Source: Novosphingobium kaempferiae (GTDB lineage: Bacteria > Pseudomonadota > Alphaproteobacteria > Sphingomonadales > Sphingomonadaceae). From it: a stretch of 64,000 nt of DNA. Positions 55,164 through 62,605 of the stretch are shown here, piece by piece. Where the stretch lies: contig NZ_CP089301.1 in the NCBI RefSeq assembly GCF_021227995.1, positions 682,001 through 746,000 on the forward strand. Reading direction: 5' to 3'. A program made the translations under genes and the position numbers. How positions within the stretch are numbered: position 1 is the first letter of the stretch; every line of letters begins with the position of its first letter. The notes under the pieces were generated by a model, which ran no database searches, was not told the DNA's origin, and saw only the letters and a list, made by a program, of their open reading frames with translations.

Positions 55164-55191
55164 GGCACGCGGGCGGCGAAGCCCGCGTGCC
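55164..55191. promoter_or_regulatory. Hairpin between lasso precursor and B gene
   Basis: A perfect 11-bp inverted repeat, GGCACGCGGGC at 55164-55174 and its complement at 55181-55191, with a 6-base loop. It lies 10 bp downstream of the precursor stop and 24 bp before the B start, on the same transcript. No T-run follows. Such A-B hairpins in lasso operons are thought to raise the level of precursor mRNA over enzyme mRNA (family knowledge). Confidence 0.85.
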
Positions 55192-55200
55192 CATTGCTCG

Positions 55201-55335
55201 TCAGTCGTCGGAGATCCCCGTCTGAGTCCGCTGAGGACCGAGGGTGTCGAGACCGACCGGCCCGGGGCCCTTGGTTTCCTCGGTTACCATGCCCAGATCG
55301 ACGAGTTCAGCCTCCAGATGGTCTTGACGTTCCAT
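55201..55335 (-). CDS. Lasso-peptide precursor, sphingonodin-like
   Basis: A 44-residue peptide too short for default gene calling. The leader (22 residues) starts MERQDHLEAELVDLGM and ends EETK, with the Thr at -2 that lasso leaders need. The core has 22 residues: ring part GPGPVGLD (Gly1 to Asp8), then a tail running through TLGPQRTQ and ending TGISDD. The Gly1-Asp8 ring and the SDD end match sphingonodins as I recall them. AAGGAGG sits 5 bp before ATG 55335. B, with its own RRE, follows after a hairpin, and C next. The steric-lock residues cannot be assigned by eye. No similar second precursor was seen. Confidence 0.92.
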   Translation of the reverse strand: MERQDHLEAELVDLGMVTEETKGPGPVGLDTLGPQRTQTGISDD

Positions 55336-55491
55336 ATTAGCCTCCTTCTCGAATTCAGCCGCAAGATCGCAGCCGCAGTAAGGATAGATGGCGGAAGAAG
55401 AACGAGGCGAGCTTATAAGGTCTCGCGTTGGCGAATGGGAGGTATCGCAGCAGCTGGAACGTATTGCCTGGAGAAATGAAGTCGCGCAGGA

Positions 55492-56112
55492 TCAAAGACT
55501 TCCGCCTTGATTTGCGATCATGGCGATCTTGCCTGCGCGACGGATACGGCGTCGATGATATGCCCGCAGGAGCGAAAGCCGGTCCGGACTGGAGCCGAAA
55601 ATCGCATTCGCAACACTTGCGAGTTCCTCGTCGATTTGTATCAGCGCCTCATCTTCGAATATCCGGGTTGGGGTAAGTCGATCATTAGCGCTTGCGAGAG
55701 CGCGGCCATGTTCCTTGTTCTGCGCGAAATCTGCGAGTGACCGGAAGACTGCCGTGGCAGCAGCCGCTACCGGTTGTCCGGGACCGATCGCCAGGTCCGG
55801 CATAGCCATTACGGGGTCTGACTGTGAGAAATCCTTGAGAACCAATCGCACGAGTTGACCGTGCCATACATACAGATCGCGCAGCGCCGTCGCGGTGAAA
55901 TACGGCACGCGATATCCGCCCGCTTTTACCATTTCCACCATCCGCTCACCGACCAGCCGGTGGGCGGCGTCGCGCAGCGGAGAGATGGACATGCCGTACT
56001 CCAGCGCGATCTGCCGCTCGATGATGGGAGATCCAGGCTTAAAGCGACCGGCAAGAAGGTCGGACTTAAGCAGCTTATAGGCGCGTTCCGCAGCGACAGG
56101 TTCAGGAGCCAT
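55492..56112 (-). CDS. GntR/FadR-type transcriptional regulator upstream of the lasso precursor
   Basis: A 206-residue regulator. The winged helix is AAERAYKLLKSDLLAGRFKPGSPIIERQIALEYGMSISPLRDAAHRLVGERMVEMV. The remainder (FTATALRDLYVWHGQLVRLVLKDFS...) resembles the helical FCD effector domain of FadR-like proteins but is short. ATG 56112 (MAPEPVAAERAY) gives normal family length; the longer frame overlaps the XRE gene. It is 156 bp upstream of the precursor and 14 bp after the XRE gene on the same strand. It probably controls lasso synthesis (inference). Confidence 0.85.
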   Translation of the reverse strand: MAPEPVAAERAYKLLKSDLLAGRFKPGSPIIERQIALEYGMSISPLRDAAHRLVGERMVEMVKAGGYRVPYFTATALRDLYVWHGQLVRLVLKDFSQSDPVMAMPDLAIGPGQPVAAAATAVFRSLADFAQNKEHGRALASANDRLTPTRIFEDEALIQIDEELASVANAIFGSSPDRLSLLRAYHRRRIRRAGKIAMIANQGGSL

Positions 56113-56126
56113 TGGCCTTGCTCGGG

Positions 56127-56537
56127 TCAGCGCCGGCGCATCGCGTCGCGCGCGCTGCGCGTTGAATGGCGTACTGCTGCCGATTCCTGATGGCGGGCGA
56201 CCGCTTCGAGCAGTTCGCATTGAAGGTCCCACAAATCATCCTGCATCAGCAGTTCGCGCGGTACGTCCATTTCATGCTCCACTGCGATCAAGGGAAGGAA
56301 AAGGTGAATAGTGGTCATCTGCAGCGCGCGAGCGCAGCGGATATGATCATCAAGCGCGGAAGCCGGGAGCCCCCCTTCGATTTCGCGAACCCATCTATCG
56401 CTGCGGCCGATTTTCATCGCCAGTTCGCGTTGCGAGATATGATCGCGGCGTCGGCGCCGCTCGATCAACTTTCCTGAAATGAGTTTGATTGCGTTCAGTA
56501 TGTCACCGTCACTTGCTTGCGTTGCGTGCAGCGTCAT
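56127..56537 (-). CDS. XRE-family helix-turn-helix regulator
   Basis: A 136-residue protein with a Cro/C1-type HTH, RRDHISQRELAMKIGRSDRWVREIEGGLPASALDDHIRCARALQM, and a C-terminal helical tail rich in charged residues. It heads the minus-strand run XRE-GntR-precursor-B-C. Its effector and targets are unknown. Such a gene could also belong to the adjacent mobile element rather than the lasso operon. Confidence 0.82.
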   Translation of the reverse strand: MTLHATQASDGDILNAIKLISGKLIERRRRRDHISQRELAMKIGRSDRWVREIEGGLPASALDDHIRCARALQMTTIHLFLPLIAVEHEMDVPRELLMQDDLWDLQCELLEAVARHQESAAVRHSTRSARDAMRRR

Positions 56538-56689
56538 CTGCAGGTCTCCCTGTCAGCGGCTCTAAAACACAAACACATCGCCCTGTGCGAACGAGACTGT
56601 TGCACAAAAAACCTTGGGTCAACGAACGATAGGTCCCGTCAGGACAACCATACCTTCCAGTCTCCCGGAAAATACTACCGGAAGTGCGA

Positions 56690-57115
56690 CTATCTCATTT
56701 CGCGACCTGGTGAAGCTCTACTCGAGCTCAATGTTTGCAAAAGGTCGCGGTCGGTCGCGGTTTCCATCCGACCCAGCGCTGCGAGAAAGATCTTCCAGAC
56801 GGCTGGCGCTGGATGAACCAGTCCCGATTTCTCGACTGTCACTGCAATATCTTGGACCATCACCGCCAGCGCAGGAGATGTGCCAACGAACCGAACCAGG
56901 CGTCCGCCATGGCGCGCGATTTCAGGGGACAGCAATTCCTGCGCCGCGATTTCCGCCGTACTTTGATGAAGCAAGGTGACGGCGACGAGAAGCGTTGTGC
57001 CATACGGCAGAAAGTCACCCACCGCATGGCACAGGCGGCAATGACATTGCAGGAAAAGACGCACTCCGGACGGAGAAAGTTGAAGTTTGTAAGCGCGTGA
57101 TCGGACCTTCACCAC
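56690..57115 (-). CDS. Possible GFA/Mss4-like small protein, weak
   Basis: A 141-residue frame that may be real. LFLQCHCRLCHAVGDFLPYGTTLL resembles the CxCRxC zinc block of glutathione-dependent formaldehyde-activating (GFA) enzymes, and LVRFVGTSPALAVMVQDIAVTVEKSGL continues plausibly. No second CxxC is seen, so zinc binding would be incomplete, and no strong Shine-Dalgarno stands at the start. It may be a degenerate copy. Plus-strand frames over the same bases look like shadows. Confidence 0.35.
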   Translation of the reverse strand: MVKVRSRAYKLQLSPSGVRLFLQCHCRLCHAVGDFLPYGTTLLVAVTLLHQSTAEIAAQELLSPEIARHGGRLVRFVGTSPALAVMVQDIAVTVEKSGLVHPAPAVWKIFLAALGRMETATDRDLLQTLSSSRASPGREMR

Positions 57116-57450
57116 CGCCTCTCTCCATTTGCCAATTCTGGGGAAACTTCCCGAATCACGGTCTGCAGGCGCGATGCTTCAGCAAGTTTAAGCCAATGGT
57201 CATCCGCCACGAATAGAAGAAGATTTCGGACCGGCAATTCCGCAATTCGGAAGACAAGTGCCGACTTGCGGCAGCCCATTGCCCCTTCAGGGAATTCTAC
57301 TGCCCCAATGGTTGCGGCTTCAACCTGTTCCCGCCACCCCCAAGATCACATCGAAGCGGACGCTACAGACAGCGGATGCGCCACGTAGCGTTCGAACGGT
57401 GCCTTCAACCTTGCGGTTCAAAGCCAGACACATCGAGGAACCTTACGCCC
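57116..57450. other. Intergenic region between lasso-side genes and the transfer region
   Basis: This ~335-bp stretch has no supported gene. It lies between a minus-strand gene and the plus-strand transfer genes, so it probably holds the transfer-operon promoter. No oriT-like repeat array or clear operator was recognised. Confidence 0.4.
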
Positions 57451-58251
57451 ATGTCCGCAGGATTCCTGTATCACACCGCCCTGATTGCAGCACTGGCGGC
57501 CACCGCCCTTCCCGCCCGTGAGTTGCGAGCGCAAGACGTCGCCGCAACCCAAGACAGTCCAGGTCCAGAAATGGAAAAGGCAGTGGATGCGGCGCAACGC
57601 CAGCTTCGACAAACCTTTACCAATCTGGCGTTCGCGGATTTCGCTCCCGCGCCGGTAAAGGGGCCGATCTTCCAGGCCGTCGCGGGTGGAAGGATGCTTT
57701 ATTTCGCTCCTGAGAGCGAGCATCTCCTGTTCGCGGCGGTCTACGACAAGAACGGTGTCAACCTGACCGCTCTTGCGCAGGATGCCAGCGCACGGAAGCG
57801 CCTCGCCGCGATAGACCCGCAAAGTGCTCTTGTCATCGGGCCCCGGGATGCGCCAAAGGTCATCGAGTTCACCGATCCGGATTGCCCGTATTGCCGTGCG
57901 CTCGACCGGTTCTGGGCAGCGAAGGCGGCCGAAGGAAAGGTGGTGCAGCGCCACATCTACTTTATGAGCGCGATTCATCCTCAGGCGGCCGCGAAAGCGG
58001 AACACATCCTGTGTTCACCCGATCCGGTGGTTGCCTTCAGTGCGCTCTACCAGGGCGTTGAACCGACCGAGCTGCTCAAGTGTCCAGCGGGCGCCAGAAA
58101 AGTCACCGAGGACGCCAACACCGGCCGAAAGGTCGGGGTCTCCGGGACGCCCACGCTCTTCATCGAGGGACGGCAGATCAGCGGTTTCCAGCAAGGGGAG
58201 CTCGAGGAGTACCTCGCAGGGCACGCCAGCGCTTCCCTTGCCGGGCCGTGA
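57451..58251 (+). CDS. DsbC-like thiol:disulfide interchange protein of the conjugation locus
   Basis: A 266-residue periplasmic protein with a signal peptide (MSAGFLYHTALIAALAATAL). A dimerisation region precedes the thioredoxin fold, with DPDCPYCRALDRFW (CxxC) and cis-proline GVSGTPTLFIEG. DsbC-type proteins isomerise disulfides; F-type transfer loci carry one for pilus and channel proteins rich in Cys. ATG 57451 was chosen because the signal peptide begins there and GAGGAA precedes it. It opens the tra gene run. Confidence 0.88.
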   Translation: MSAGFLYHTALIAALAATALPARELRAQDVAATQDSPGPEMEKAVDAAQRQLRQTFTNLAFADFAPAPVKGPIFQAVAGGRMLYFAPESEHLLFAAVYDKNGVNLTALAQDASARKRLAAIDPQSALVIGPRDAPKVIEFTDPDCPYCRALDRFWAAKAAEGKVVQRHIYFMSAIHPQAAAKAEHILCSPDPVVAFSALYQGVEPTELLKCPAGARKVTEDANTGRKVGVSGTPTLFIEGRQISGFQQGELEEYLAGHASASLAGP

Positions 58252-58449
58252 GCCGATCGCTGCCGGATCTGGCAGCCTGCGGGCCCGCTGGCACGCACTT
58301 CCGCCGTCAATAACGAAGCTGCCGTCGAGTGCGTGCCTTCAGGGGCCGTCGAGCGCACTTGCCGGCCGGGAACGGCCAGCGCCCTGATCGGTCGATGGGG
58401 CCAGATACCCGAAAAGCCGCGACGGCTCCGCATAAGAAGGGAACTCGTT

Positions 58450-58767
58450 ATGGTGACTTTGCTTCGAGGAAAGGCGTTCCGCACGGCAGATGCGGCGATC
58501 CTTTTCATTCTGGCCGCGTTCGCCGGTGCCGGCATGGCCCATGCGTTCGCGGCACCCTCGGTGGGCGATCTCGGCTACGACATCTACGACATCGTCGTGA
58601 ACCAGGGGGTGAAGGGGCCGCTGGGCTTCGTGGGCGGCGTCGCTGCCTTCCTGTTTGGCGTCTCGCGCCTCTTTTCCAACATCATGATCGGCATCCCCAC
58701 GATCGTCGCGGCCGTGTGTCTGATCAAGGCCGATTCCATTCTTCAGACTTTCGGCCTCGTTGTCTGA
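58450..58767 (+). CDS. traA: F-type conjugative pilin TraA
   Basis: A 105-residue propilin. The leader includes a hydrophobic stretch (AAILFILAAFAGAGMAHAFA), with likely cleavage near AHAFA-AP. Two pilin helices follow: GVKGPLGFVGGVAAFLFGVSRLF and IMIGIPTIVAAVCLIKADSIL. ATG 58450 is the start; the longer frame has an uncharacteristic extension. It precedes TraL, E, K, B, V and C in the standard F order. Confidence 0.82.
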   Translation: MVTLLRGKAFRTADAAILFILAAFAGAGMAHAFAAPSVGDLGYDIYDIVVNQGVKGPLGFVGGVAAFLFGVSRLFSNIMIGIPTIVAAVCLIKADSILQTFGLVV

Positions 58768-58866
58768 GGTCGTGATCTGAGGCCGGACCCTGAAGGCGCG
58801 ATCTGAACACGCGATCTGAGCATTGGGCAGGTGCCGGGTTCGTCGGTCCCTGCTCCACCAGACGGG

Positions 58867-58881
58867 AGGTGACTGTCACCT
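58867..58881. promoter_or_regulatory. Perfect palindrome upstream of traL
   Basis: AGGTGAC-T-GTCACCT, 7+1+7 bp with no mismatch, in the gap between traA and traL. It covers the possible Shine-Dalgarno (GGGAGGTGA) of the upstream GTG 58885. It could be a repressor site or a hairpin hiding that ribosome site. Confidence 0.6.
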
Positions 58882-58932
58882 TTCGTGAACACCACGCACT
58901 TCCAGGGGCGTGGTGAAGCAAGGGAGAAGGAC

Positions 58933-59199
58933 GTGGATGAACGCCTGCCCCAGTTCCTGCACAGGCCGGTCCAGATACTCTGGTTCGACAGTCAGGAATT
59001 CATCGTCGTCATGGCCACGATATTCGTCGCGGTCATCGTTGGCGGGACCATCGGATGGCTCCTCATCGGCGTCCTTCTCCTGTTCATTCCCTGGAAGCGC
59101 AGCAAGCCGCGCGGGTTCATCCCGCATCTAGCCTGGCGCTGGGGTCTTGCCCGCTTCCGCAACTATCCGGGTCCGACGCAGACCCGCTTCTACGAATAG
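58933..59199 (+). CDS. traL: Conjugal transfer protein TraL
   Basis: An 88-residue membrane protein of the F-type secretion system, with FLHRPVQILWFDSQEFIVV then two hydrophobic stretches (MATIFVAVIVGGTIGWLLIGVLLLFIPWKRSKPRG). TraL spans the inner membrane and takes part in pilus assembly. GTG 58933 follows GGGAGAAGGAC; GTG 58885 would add 16 residues. The shorter form has the normal family length. Confidence 0.9.
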   Translation: MDERLPQFLHRPVQILWFDSQEFIVVMATIFVAVIVGGTIGWLLIGVLLLFIPWKRSKPRGFIPHLAWRWGLARFRNYPGPTQTRFYE

Positions 59200-59210
59200 G
59201 AAAGTTGGCG

Positions 59211-59840
59211 ATGTTCCTGCGACGAAAGCCGGCAAGTGACCTCGTCGGCGATATCCGGCCCACCTGGCACCTCCACCGCTACCTGCAGGGCTCGGCCAAC
59301 CTCTTCGAAGAGAACCGCCTGCTCAAGATCGCGGTCGCAGGTCTATTCGGCATCACGGCCGTCCTCGGAGCGCTGATCTACACCTCGAACCAGAATGCCC
59401 GCACGGTCATCGTGCCGTTCGGCGCTGATGGCGACTTGTTCATTACCGGCAATCGACCTTCGGAAGGCTATCTGCGCTCGATCACGTTCAACGTCGTGGG
59501 CCTTGCTGGCACTTATTCCGCCTATTCGGCCGACCGTCAGTTCCAGGAGTTGCTGCGGATCGTTCACCCTAGCGCCTATAACGAGGTGCGCGACAGCCTG
59601 AACCGGCTGCTCGATGAACTGCGCAGCAACCCTACCCTATCGATCGCGACATACATCCGTTCCGATCAGGCCGTGACCCGATCGGGAGCCGAAATCCTCG
59701 TACCTATCGAAAAGGTCCGGGTGATCGGCGGCGTCATCCGCAAATTCCGGGGCAATCTGCGCATTCGCTACGCGCTCGAGAACGGCCGCTTCTGGCTGAC
59801 GGCACTTCAGGAGGAAAATTTCGATGCAGATGCGCGCTAG
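59211..59840 (+). CDS. traE: Conjugal transfer protein TraE
   Basis: A 209-residue VirB8-like protein. It has a short cytoplasmic start, a membrane helix near residue 40-58 (IAVAGLFGITAVLGALIYT) and a periplasmic NTF2-like domain. It is a scaffold of the transfer channel. Upstream longer frames are rejected: ATG 59211 follows AAAGTTGGCG and matches family length. It overlaps traK by 17 bp. Confidence 0.9.
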   Translation: MFLRRKPASDLVGDIRPTWHLHRYLQGSANLFEENRLLKIAVAGLFGITAVLGALIYTSNQNARTVIVPFGADGDLFITGNRPSEGYLRSITFNVVGLAGTYSAYSADRQFQELLRIVHPSAYNEVRDSLNRLLDELRSNPTLSIATYIRSDQAVTRSGAEILVPIEKVRVIGGVIRKFRGNLRIRYALENGRFWLTALQEENFDADAR

Positions 59841-60618
59841 ATCGACGGGCTTTCAACGGCTGCGGCACGCCTGTGTTGCCGGCTCACTCCTGGCGAACCT
59901 GGCGAGCGGCGCCCCCGCTATCGGTCAGGTCGTCATGGCCTTGCCTGACCAGACGAGCCGTATCCAGCTTTCCAACCGCGACATCAACCACGTCGTTTGC
60001 GTGGGCGGGGAGATCGAGGAGGTCAAGTTCTCGGCCGAGAAAGGCCTCGCGGTCGAACGCGGCGGTTCGGATGCCTGGATCAAGTTCCTGGTGCTCGAGA
60101 CCGATGACGCGTCTTTCAAGACCCGTACTTATGTCACCAGCCCGGCAGAGTTCTTCGTGTCGTGCAACGGGGCAATCTATCCGCTCTATGCCGAGCCGTC
60201 GGATATTCCCGCGCAGACGGTCAATCTGGTCCCGGGTCAATTGCAGCGCGCGCGTGCCAATGACGTGCTGATGGGCGCGATGTCCGCAGAGGAACGCGCC
60301 GTTGGCGTCGCGCTTGCCGTCCTTCAGGACCGCATCCCGGCCTCCTTTTCCGAAGCAGCGCCAAGGCGCGATAGCCTCATTCTTCCCGGTCTGGCATACG
60401 CCGCGCTCACCGAGCGCCGCCGACTGGAGGTGGAAGGCGCCGGAATTTCCGTAAGCGAATATCTCGTACGCGCCTCAGCCGCCACGGTGCTCGACGAACG
60501 CGACTTTCTGGATGTGGCACTCGGCGACGACATCTTCGCCGTCACACTCGATCGCCTAAGCCTGCAACCTGGCGACGTCGCGCGGCTCATCGTCGTGCGC
60601 CGGAGTGTCCGGTCATGA
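59824..60618 (+). CDS. traK: Conjugal transfer protein TraK
   Basis: A 264-residue exported protein, VirB9-like and secretin-related. It has an N-terminal signal (GFQRLRHACVAGSLLANLAS), then beta-rich IQLSNRDINHVVCVGGEIEEVKFS and TYVTSPAEFFVSCNGAIYPLYAEP. With TraB and TraV it builds the outer-membrane core complex. Translation is coupled to traE and, by a 4-bp overlap, to traB. Confidence 0.9.
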   Translation: MQMRARSTGFQRLRHACVAGSLLANLASGAPAIGQVVMALPDQTSRIQLSNRDINHVVCVGGEIEEVKFSAEKGLAVERGGSDAWIKFLVLETDDASFKTRTYVTSPAEFFVSCNGAIYPLYAEPSDIPAQTVNLVPGQLQRARANDVLMGAMSAEERAVGVALAVLQDRIPASFSEAAPRRDSLILPGLAYAALTERRRLEVEGAGISVSEYLVRASAATVLDERDFLDVALGDDIFAVTLDRLSLQPGDVARLIVVRRSVRS

Positions 60619-61940
60619 CGCAACCGACGGGAAAGCCGAACTCCGGGCCGGCCACGGCGTCGACGCAGGAGCCCGTCTCGAGCGTGGGCGGACCAGGCAC
60701 CTCGCCCGGCACGGCTGCTTTCGAAGGCCGCTCCCCGCTCCTCGATATGAAGGCGCGATGGAGCCGGTTGTCATCGGATCACAGACTGCGCGTCAAACAG
60801 CTCGGCGTCGTCTCGGCGATCGCGCTGGTGGGCATGGGTCTCTACACCGCCAGCAGAAGCGGCAAGGAGGCTGCGCCCACGCCGGCCCAGGCTACCAACC
60901 TCGACATGGGGGCGGGGCTTCGCGGCGACAGCCTGGAACTGAAGCTGCGCGGCGATCTGCAGAAGGTTCTGGACGGTCAGACGCTGCTGGGCGACAGGGT
61001 CAGTGCGATCGAGGAAGGCAAGATCATGCCTCGCGGCGGCAGCGACGGCGCATCGAGCGCAGCAGACGGCGACCTTCCGCCCGCACTGCCCGGCGATATC
61101 CCGGCTTTTCCGCCGGCTCCCGCCGACGCAGCGATGAGCCAGGACGAAATCCCGGCGCCGCCGATTGCGCCAACGGCTCCATCCGCGCCGCCAGCTCCCC
61201 CCAGCGAGCGACAGGTCGGCGCCATTGGCGCGGCGGTCAGCACGGGTAGCCCGGCGGGAGGAGCAGGCGGCACAGCCACGTCAAAAAAAGGCAAGCGGAC
61301 GATCTATTTGCCTCCTGGTTTCATGAAGGCCCGGCTCCTGACCGGGGTCGACGCACTGGCGAGCCGGGACGCGACCAGTAATCCCGAGCCGATCATTGCC
61401 CGCGTTCAGGCGCCGGCGGTCCTGCCCAACGACGTGAAGGCAAACCTCGCCGGATGCTTTGTCATCGGCAACGCGACCGGCAGCCTCGCGAAGGAACGGG
61501 TGGAAGTCCAGCTGGTCTCGCTGTCCTGCGTGGATTTCGACGAGCATGCCGTCGTCGACCAGGCGATAAAGGGCTTCTTCGTCGACGGGGATGGCAAGAA
61601 GGGCCTTTCCGGCAAAGTCGTGACACGCGCCGGAGCAACACTTGCCCGCTCGTTCCTAGCCGGCACCATCTCCGGGATCTCGCAAACCGTCGAAGGCACG
61701 TTCGGCAACCTTTCGACTTCGGCGCTCGGCAGCGTGCGTTCGCTCGATGCCGGTGATGCCGCAAAAGCGGGAATAGCCGGCGGCCTGTCGCGCTCGTCCG
61801 ACAAGCTCACCGACTTCTATCTCGATCTCGCGAGGCAGGCAGGTCCGGTCGTCGAGGTAGGCGCGGCCAAGGACGTCGTCGTCGTCGTCCAGGAGGGGCT
61901 TGCGCTGGAAATCAAACCGTCGGTCGAGGGCAAATTCTGA
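60615..61940 (+). CDS. traB: Conjugal transfer protein TraB
   Basis: A 441-residue VirB10-like protein. One inner-membrane helix (~71-88, LGVVSAIALVGMGLYTAS) is followed by a proline-rich periplasmic spacer (PALPGDIPAFPPAPADAA). The C-terminal TrbI domain has AVLPNDVKANLAGCFVIGNATGSLAKERVEVQL. It spans both membranes and couples energy to the channel. Its stop overlaps the next frame (TGATG). Confidence 0.92.
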   Translation: MTQPTGKPNSGPATASTQEPVSSVGGPGTSPGTAAFEGRSPLLDMKARWSRLSSDHRLRVKQLGVVSAIALVGMGLYTASRSGKEAAPTPAQATNLDMGAGLRGDSLELKLRGDLQKVLDGQTLLGDRVSAIEEGKIMPRGGSDGASSAADGDLPPALPGDIPAFPPAPADAAMSQDEIPAPPIAPTAPSAPPAPPSERQVGAIGAAVSTGSPAGGAGGTATSKKGKRTIYLPPGFMKARLLTGVDALASRDATSNPEPIIARVQAPAVLPNDVKANLAGCFVIGNATGSLAKERVEVQLVSLSCVDFDEHAVVDQAIKGFFVDGDGKKGLSGKVVTRAGATLARSFLAGTISGISQTVEGTFGNLSTSALGSVRSLDAGDAAKAGIAGGLSRSSDKLTDFYLDLARQAGPVVEVGAAKDVVVVVQEGLALEIKPSVEGKF

Positions 61941-61972
61941 TGCCGCGGCTATTTCGCCAAGGAGTATCTGTC

Positions 61973-62605
61973 ATGGCAATTCCTTCGTGCCGCAGCGTGC
62001 TGCTGCCGCTGTTCAGTGTTAGCCTGGTGCACTTTGTCGGAGGATGCGCGAGCCTCGGCTCGCTGATGTCTCCCTATCCCGAGACGTTCTCCTGCAAGAA
62101 TGACGATCACGGCCAGTGCATTCATCCGGACAAGGCCTATGCCGATGCCGTTGCCGACATCCCGTCGAAATCGGATCCTGCCGTAACCAACGCCCGCGCC
62201 GCTGCTCGCGGGACGACATCCGGTTCGACCGGGCGTTCACGCCGGACCGGCCGCACTGATGCGTTCAGCAACTACAAGGACAGTGTCTATCGCGAACTGC
62301 GTAGTCTTATCGAGACGCCAGCCACGCCGATGCTGCAACCTGCCCGGACGGTTCGTACGCTTATTCTTCCCTACGCCGACAGGCAGCGGCCCGACCGGCT
62401 CTACATGCCGCGCTATGTCTACTCGGTGCTCGACAAACCCGCCTGGGTTATCGGCGATACCCTCGTGGAAACGCCGGGTTATCGCGCGGCAGCGCCTGTG
62501 CTCGGGCAGACCAGTGAGCGAGAAGGCAGTGAGGGTTCCATTACTCGCCCCGGCCCGATGGGTCCTTCCCCGGTTGCCCAGCCCGCGAAGGAGGAACGGC
62601 CATGA
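61973..62605 (+). CDS. traV: Conjugal transfer lipoprotein TraV
   Basis: A 210-residue outer-membrane lipoprotein: signal ending in FVGG-C (lipobox-type), then ASLGSLMSPYPETFSCKNDDHGQC. ATG 61973 was chosen because AAGGAG lies 8 bp upstream and the signal peptide starts there; ATG 61940 would overlap the traB stop and add 11 residues. TraV anchors the core complex in the outer membrane. Confidence 0.88.
   Translation: MAIPSCRSVLLPLFSVSLVHFVGGCASLGSLMSPYPETFSCKNDDHGQCIHPDKAYADAVADIPSKSDPAVTNARAAARGTTSGSTGRSRRTGRTDAFSNYKDSVYRELRSLIETPATPMLQPARTVRTLILPYADRQRPDRLYMPRYVYSVLDKPAWVIGDTLVETPGYRAAAPVLGQTSEREGSEGSITRPGPMGPSPVAQPAKEERP

Noticed and set aside
55152..55340. Plus-strand 62-codon frame over the lasso precursor
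   Set aside because: The minus strand has the ribosome site, leader and core in operon order. The plus frame is a shadow.
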